Assembly: GCA_010015745.1 (NCBI GenBank)
Contig: ML978156.1
Span: 820,970-884,969 of the forward strand
From: Setomelanomma holmii
Taxonomy: Eukaryota > Ascomycota > Dothideomycetes > Pleosporales > Phaeosphaeriaceae
DNA length: 64,000 nt
Direction: 5' to 3'
Under the pieces are notes generated by a model, which saw nothing but the letters and a program-made list of their open reading frames with translations, was not told the DNA's origin and ran no database searches. Below are positions 58,496 through 64,000 of this stretch, piece after piece; the stretch's first letter is position 1, and each line of letters starts with the position of its first letter. Made by a program: the position numbers and the translations under genes.

Positions 58496-59179
58496 ATGGA
58501 GGCCTCTGCGAATGACCATAATCCAAATCTTGCTATGTAAGTTGGTCCTGGCGATGCTGATCTTGCAGCACCACTAAGATTTTATAGGATTCAACACAAC
58601 AATCGCGAGCCAGCACTCCTGCGTCTTCCAGGAGAGCTCCGCAATCGAGTGTACGGCTATGTCCTCGGCGGCGCTAATTGCGTGGTCCCAGACTGGGAGC
58701 TTAAGATCCGTCGATTTGCTCAAGATTCGCAGTCGTACCCATTCGCTATTCTCGAAGTGTGTCTTCAGACCTACCAAGAGACTTCGTCGCTTCCGTTCTC
58801 TCTGAACAATTTCGAAATCCAGTCCATGGCCGTTCTCTTATCCTTGCCTCTCAGTAAAGCCCAAAAGTCGGCAATCTCAAGCATTCGACTTGAGGCTGTG
58901 CTGATGGACAAGGAAGACGTCGAAGATGACGTGCCCATCTTTCTGCTGGAAGCGTCACGTCAGTACGGCTACACCAAGTTACAGGATCTCTTGCCGGGTG
59001 TTTGACACGTGGAGGTCGCTTTTGCGCCGAGCCGCACGCTTATTGCTAGCTGGGAGTTTCAGCTTCATTTGCAGGTATTGATCTTGGAGGCACGGAAATC
59101 GGAGGCTGAATTTGTGGCATGGCTGACGGGGGAAAGCAAGGACGTGAAAGTGGTCATGAAAACGGTCAAGAGATTGTAG
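58496..59179 (+). pseudogene. array copy 7: 2EXR-like gene with one TGA nonsense codon
   Basis: Exons 58496-58536 (41 nt) and from 58588 are joined by a 51-bp phase-2 intron (GTAAGT..TATAG). The frame gives E-P-A-L-L-R-L-P-G-E-L-R-N-R-V-Y-G-Y-V-L-G-G, then C-L-Q-T-Y-Q-E-T-S-S-L-P-F-S-L-N. A TGA at 59003-59005 falls just after L-L-P-G-V. The same frame then reads H-V-E-V-A-F-A-P-S-R and stays open for 57 more codons to a TAG at 59177. A CGA-to-TGA change would explain it. The product may be a shortened protein. Confidence 0.7.
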
Positions 59180-59366
59180 CGTGTCTGAAAGGTGCTGTAG
59201 CTGCTAGCTGAATGAAATAATGTTAGAGTGAAAGGAGATATAGCGCTTGCGTCATCAGTACAAGTTGTCGCAGCAGGCTCCTATTATTTCGCTCTTGCCC
59301 TCACCTTCCAAGGTTCCCAACTGCACCGCAACGACTTATAACCGACGTCGAGAGTCACCCACAAAC

Positions 59367-60023
59367 ATGGCTGCCGCATCCAGAAGTGCCCTCTATGCTG
59401 TGAGTAATGTCTCAGCTGTGTCCCATTCACATCGCTGATCAGGACAGAACCGCTGTAACGATCTCGAGTCCCCGCTTCTACGTCTTGCGGCCGAGCTGCG
59501 CAACAAAGTTTACGAATATGTCCTTACTGAGGATGATCCATGGCACAAATCCGTTTACTCACTGAGGAAGTCTGAGGACCAACCAATGCGACAGCCAAGG
59601 CCGCATGGTCTGGCCATCCTCCAAGTCTGCCGCCGAATCCACGAGGAATCCAGATTGCTCCCCTTCGCTCTGAATACCTTCAGCTTGTACATTACTTCCT
59701 TCCGCCACTTCCTCGAGCGTCCACACCTAAGCCACACTCAAATTTCAGCGATCAGGTCGATTCAGATTGTGGTTGCTCTTCTTGGCGGTCCAGAAGTGGA
59801 TAATTTGCTTGGAATTAAGGTACTGCGTGGTGCAAGCAAAAGCTCACGAGGTGTTCTACCGGGGTGGCAGTCTGTAGAGGTTCATGTTTGGCAAAGTTCG
59901 TTTACTCACTGGTGGTCCTACGATGCGCGCTCACACGAGAAGGTCAAGGCACAAGAGAGGAGGTCTTGGCTGCTTGCATGGCTGGAAAGCGAGAACGAGG
60001 ACGTGAAAGTCGTCTTCAAGTAA
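59367..60023 (+). CDS. array copy 8: 2EXR/F-box-like family protein
   Basis: Exons 59367-59399 (33 nt) and 59448-60023 are joined by a 48-bp intron (GTGAGT..GACAG, phase 0), giving 202 residues. It has D-L-E-S-P-L-L-R-L-A-A-E-L-R-N-K-V-Y-E-Y-V-L, then Q-V-C-R-R-I-H-E-E-S-R-L-L-P-F-A-L-N-T-F, and V-L-P-G-W-Q-S-V-E-V-H. The phase-0 junction differs from most of the array. Intact. Function unknown. Confidence 0.8.
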
Positions 60024-60423
60024 GGCAGCAAGTCAAAGAGTATATAGAAGCCCCAGAAGAGATACGCAACGTCCTTTTCTTTGCTCTATCCCTCGCGGTG
60101 CCGCATGCGATCTCGGGCCGTTGACGAAGGCAATTGCTCAATGATGAACACCAGGCCTCTCGTCGGACGACCAATGGCGGCGAGATTATTCATACTGCCT
60201 AACGGTATCGAATGACTCAATTTTATTGACGCCACGGGAAGCAATCGAAAGTGATGGTAAGAGCCGTGCTGAAATCGAAGGGTTGCGTCATCAGTGAAGC
60301 ATTGTTCAATAAGCAAAACCCCATCTCTATTGCCCTCACTGCGCAATCCATCACACCACAATATCGACCCAAAGGCTCAAGAGAAACGAAAGGAGTGTAA
60401 ATGTGGCTGGAAATGCTTTGAAT

Positions 60424-61067
60424 ATGATGTAGGTCATTTACCTGCCACTGTACAGGATTTACTAAGTAGGTAAATCAGTACCGCCCGCAACAAACTCGAA
60501 TCCCCGCTTCTTCGCCTCCCGGGAGAGATCCTGAACGCCATCTACGAATGCGTCTTCTACAAGGAACTCTACAATATTCAACTCAGCTTCTACCCTGATC
60601 AAGGCGAAGTACTGAGCCTAGAGTTGAGTGAGGATCGCCGCCGCCGTGACCTCCTCGGTCTCCTCGCCGTTTGTCTTCGCCCACATAGAGAGGCAGCAAT
60701 GCTTCCCTTCGCGCTCAATACCTTTTCTTACGGTACTTTCAAGGGCATGAAGAACACTTCACGTCTCTTGACAAATGAACAGCGCGCGGCGATTAGATCA
60801 GTCCAGGTCTCAATATTCTGGATTGGCTCAAATTACTCTCGCTCGAATCACTTCGCCGATTTGTATCAAAGGCCGCTGGAAGGAGTCACCTCGCTAACGG
60901 CATTGTTTCCTGGTGTGGCAAATGTGCAGATCAACGTACAGTTGTACGTACGCGATGCGTTCCGCAATGCGAACTGCCGTCCTGAGGTTGCCAAAGATAT
61001 GCTACACGAGTGGCTTGCAGGCGGAGGAAGGTATGATATACGGGTCACGTACGAAGAGATGGCGTAG
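60424..61067 (+). CDS. array copy 9: 2EXR/F-box-like family protein
   Basis: The first exon may be only 5 nt (ATGAT, 60424-60428), with a 50-bp phase-2 intron (GTAGGT..ATCAG). Exon 2, 60479-61067, gives 197 residues in all: N-K-L-E-S-P-L-L-R-L-P-G-E-I-L-N-A-I-Y-E-C-V-F, then A-V-C-L-R-P-H-R-E-A-A-M-L-P-F-A-L-N-T-F and L-F-P-G-V-A-N-V-Q-I-N. The coding frame is intact. The micro-exon start matches the ATGTC starts of the minus-strand copies. Confidence 0.75.
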
Positions 61068-61576
61068 CACTCAAAAATTCCGAAACACATCGATGCCCGC
61101 GTAGTCGATGTCGGATAGGAGAGAGCAGTGGCGAGTAATGGGAGGCCGCGGCGGAAAGCATCGGTTCCAGGTCACAACAGCGAAGCCGCTTGGGTATCCC
61201 TCTTACGTGTAGTGCTATGCATCGCAACATATATTTGGCCGTGCAGTTCTTCGCTCCTACTTAGTTATTGCGCGGTTCATGCTAGAACGACTGAAGTGCT
61301 TCATGTGAGATCATACACTAGTTCGTTCGTCGCTGTATAAATGCACAAACGGGATGAAAAAAGCGGACCTCGGGACGTGCATATACATCGAACCCGGATT
61401 AATTCGGCATTTTATCACTGTGATACATGGGAATGAATAACTGAACTGTAAATGTTAGGCGACGAGCTGCTGCGAGAGAAGCAAGAGCAGTGTTTGTTGG
61501 GTGGGAGCTGAGCCATTGCGTCATGGACTCATAGTTTGGCGGTGAGTAAGACTTCACCTCCTTGTCTCACCTTGAA

Positions 61577-61601
61577 CCACTACCACCACCACCACCACCA
61601 C
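61577..61601 (+). repeat. ACC trinucleotide microsatellite
   Basis: A run of about eight ACC units lies some 60 bp before the start of the last array gene, likely in its leader. Confidence 0.7.
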
Positions 61602-61659
61602 AACTTCGACCCCACAGCGCAGATCAAACACTGTCACCATCAGAATAACCACAAGCTCG

Positions 61660-61995
61660 ATGGATGCCATGTAAGTTCTTCGAGTACCTAGGTAGTAGAT
61701 GGTCAAGTATACTGATGCAACTAGCGCCGTACGTACCGATCTCGAGTCGCCGTTGCTCCGTATGCCAGCAGAAATCCGGAACCACATCTACAGCTATGTA
61801 CTCAGTAAGACCTCTCCTTATGAAACCCTTCGCCGGCGGAGAAGAGAGAAGCTTGTCGTCCGCAACATGGTTGATGGAAAGCAAATCGGACCATACAGTC
61901 AGAGGACAGAAGTTTGTTCGCGTGCGCGCTTGGGCCACACCCACCACATTTACTACCAGAATTCAACCACCCACAACTCTACCCACAGTGAATGA
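61660..61995 (+). pseudogene. array copy 10: 2EXR-like gene cut by a transposon
   Basis: The first exon 61660-61670 (11 nt, M-D-A) and a 54-bp phase-2 intron (GTAAGT..CTAG) lead to T-D-L-E-S-P-L-L-R-M-P-A-E-I-R-N-H-I-Y-S-Y-V-L. The C-R-Q-I-Y-x-E-T block never appears. Instead the frame runs into the left terminal repeat of a Tc1-like element near 61,900 and stops at 61995, so the last 30 or so codons are transposon sequence. Confidence 0.7.
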
Positions 61996-63250
61996 AAATT
62001 GCACGTAAAGGTCGCAAATTAATCGCACTGTACTCAATATTTAGTCTGGTAGCCCCTTGCCTCGTAGCAGGCTTCCAGCCAACGCGGCATGGACGTAATA
62101 AGCTTCTTAATCAATGTGTCAGGTATGGAAGCCCACGCCTCCTTCAACCCAGCTTCAAATGCCACCCACTCCTCCGCAGACTCTCCCATATAGTCTAACT
62201 CAGGATGGAGGTCATGGAGCTTCCTTTTGAGGGCCCACCACATGTGTTCAGTAGGGTTTAAGTCAGGTGAGTAAGGTGGCCATTTGATAGTCCACACGCC
62301 GTGTCTCTCAAGATACTCCTTGCTCTTTTTGGCCGTGTGAATGGGGGCGTTGTCCATCATGAACCTCTGCTCAGGCTTGTATTGCGGTAGGAGGCCCTCT
62401 CTAAGAGCCTCTCGAAAGCTCTAATTAGTGTAGCTCTTGCGCTTTACTGTGCTGTCGCGGGTCATAATTACTAGACGACTACGCCCACAACGACCTCCCG
62501 GAGTCATCCAAATTGAGCCCCAAACCATTCGAGCTAGCTAGCGAGCAGTAGAGACCTCTTCTACTTTATTGTGGCTCTATTTCTCCGCAGGTAACTGCCA
62601 GACCTAGGTGGTATTGTGGCCACTTCCCCGGGCAATGCTGCACTCGTCACTGAACTTGAGAGTCTCTCTTTTCTAGTTAAAGCCAGCGTAGTTACGCGCA
62701 AACTTGAGACAATGCAGCGCTGTAGATCTACTAATCTTTAGTCTGCGCTTTGCGCGAAATTTGTGGTAACCAGCTTTAAGTAATACGCGTTGAACAGTCT
62801 TCTTAGAAACGTAGGGGATGTCGGAATCAGCCGGCCACATTTGAGCCTCCTCTAGGAGCTTGCGGTACTTAACTTTTGGATATCTTTTAGCAAGGCGAAG
62901 CAGCAGGCGGCGGTCCCGCCTAGATAAACTTGGCGTACGGCCTGCCCAAGGGCGCGTTACGTTGCTGCCGGTAGTCTCCTATCGCTGGATGGTCTTCTGA
63001 ACGCAGCGCTGCGAGCAGCTAAGAGTCTCTGCGATTTCCTTTGTCCGTACACCCGCCTCTTTCTGAGATAGAACATAATCGCGCTGGCGTTCTGATAATT
63101 CACCTTTGCGCATTTGATTACTGCTAATTTCTGTACCAAAAGCTCTTATATTGGCGGAGTTATCGCGTATTAAAGAATAAGCTCTTCTTAGAGTCCGCGT
63201 TGTTGTGTTGGCCCGTGCAGGAAACGCGAACAAACTTTACAGTGCCGATC
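61900..63250 (-). mobile_element. Tc1-like element with degenerate transposase
   Basis: A perfect 14-bp inverted repeat (AAGTTTGTTCGCGT at 61910-61923, its complement at 63224-63237) lies near the ends. The enclosed length of about 1.35 kb is usual for Tc1 elements. The minus strand codes an HTH part at 63233-62957 (R-K-G-E-L-S-E-R-Q-R-D; I-A-E-T-L-S-C-S-Q-R-C-V) and the C-terminal catalytic end at 62360-62034 (M-M-D-N-A-P-I-H-T-A-K; W-P-P-Y-S-P-D-L-N-P-T-E). The middle is full of stops, so the copy is dead. Confidence 0.75.
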
Positions 63251-63339
63251 GCCGAAGCGACCCGCTCGGTGAAGCGACCCGCCCCAACATCGTAACACGA
63301 TAATAACACCAACTTCAACGCGTAATATCTCCACCACCA

Positions 63340-64000
63340 CAACAGCTATAGGTAAGGCGGTTACAGCATACAAATCGCAGAAACTAGGAGAACATTTATC
63401 GTACCGGGCTTACGCTAAGAAATTCAACGTACCAAGGACTACGTTGATGCAAAGATGCAAGGGCACCTAGAAGTCTATAGCAGCTAGAAGAATCAAGAAA
63501 TAAAAGCTCCACCTACAACAGGAGTTAGAACTTGTAGAGTACATTAAAGATCTTACTAAGAAAGGCCTTCCACCTACAAGAGAGATGACGCAAAAACTTG
63601 GAGAGGAGATAGCTCACAAGCACATTGGAGATGGCTGGGTAACGCGCTTTGTTGAGAGGAATGATGACTATCTTATCTCACGCTGGACTACAGGCATGGA
63701 CGCTGTACGCCACCACGCTGACTCTGAGGCAAAGTACGATCTCTACTTTGATCTTCTCTATCAAAAGATTAAAGAGTATAACGTTGAGCCTGCCTACACG
63801 TACAATATAGATGAGAAAGGCTTTAGTATTAGGGTGATAGGAAAACAGAAGAGGATCTTTAGTAAGAGGATGTAGGAGTCTGGAGAGGTAACTTAACTCC
63901 TTCAAGATGGCTCACGTGAGTGGATAACTGTCCTGGCTGGAGTCTGCGCCAACAGGAGTACTCTTCCTCCTGGTCTCATCTACGCCTCTCAAAACTGCTC
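63340..64000 (+). pseudogene. pogo-like (CENP-B/DDE_1) transposase, degenerate, cut by window end
   Basis: The plus strand reads Y-R-A-Y-A-K-K-F-N-V-P-R-T-T-L (psq-type HTH), then K-K-G-L-P-P-T-R-E-M and I-G-D-G-W-V-T-R-F-V-E-R-N (CENP-B-type DNA-binding domain). The start of the DDE_1 core follows, Y-T-Y-N-I-D-E-K-G-F, with the first catalytic Asp. Stops occur near 63469, 63500, 63873 and 63893, so it is inactive. It directly follows the Tc1-like element and continues beyond the window. Confidence 0.75.

Noticed and set aside
1..64000. CRISPR arrays, bacterial operons, riboswitches
   Set aside because: The sequence is eukaryotic with spliceosomal introns; no spaced direct repeats were seen.

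Overview
The window is nuclear DNA of a filamentous ascomycete. Genes carry short spliceosomal introns (about 45-115 bp, one of 197 bp) with GTAAGT-like donors and CAG/TAG acceptors. The gene families seen are fungal: a HET-domain protein, a DUF6594 membrane protein, a DUF3659 repeat protein, 2EXR/F-box-like proteins, and Tc1- and pogo-type transposons. A dothideomycete (for example the Capnodiales/Mycosphaerellales) is the best guess, but this is inference and not proven here.

Layout. 0-5.2 kb: the 3' part of a C2H2 zinc-finger gene with a frameshift, then a DUF6594 gene. 5.2-9.6 kb: a long gene-poor stretch. 9.6-15.1 kb: a secreted FAD-dependent oxidoreductase, an F-box-like gene and a decayed 2EXR-like gene. 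15.7-21.1 kb (minus strand): a roughly 1785-residue acidic protein with about 15 DUF3659-type repeats. 23-24.8 kb (minus): an IQ-motif protein. 25.2-27.0 kb: a composite dead transposon joining Tc1-like and pogo-like coding parts. 27.5-30.4 kb: three 2EXR-like genes or remnants. 31-33.3 kb: two weak models and a clear 83-residue three-exon protein. 33.9-38.3 kb: a HET-domain gene convergent with a NACHT-like NTPase gene. 38.5-41.3 kb: a secreted S41 protease. 41.7-45.4 kb: a coiled-coil protein, then gamma-butyrobetaine dioxygenase and a mitochondrial thiamine-pyrophosphate-type carrier sharing a 220-bp divergent promoter. 45.5-49 kb (minus): 2EXR-like genes and pseudogenes. 49.3-52 kb: a small hypothetical gene, a B-box/FYVE-like abscission-regulator homologue and a DsbA-fold protein. 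52.3-61.9 kb: a head-to-tail array of ten 2EXR-like genes on the plus strand. 61.9-64 kb: a Tc1-like element inserted in the last array member, followed by a degenerate pogo-like transposase that runs off the window.

The most unusual part is the 2EXR-like family, with at least sixteen copies or remnants in the window. In most array members a tiny first exon (5-50 nt) splices, mainly in phase 2, to an exon opening with E-S-P-L-L-R-L-P-x-E-x-R-N. About half the copies are broken, each by a different lesion: a 37-bp tandem duplication, one-base indels, single or multiple nonsense codons, N-terminal loss, or a transposon insertion. This looks like active birth-and-death evolution of a family of unknown function, next to HET and NACHT-like genes typical of fungal non-self recognition.
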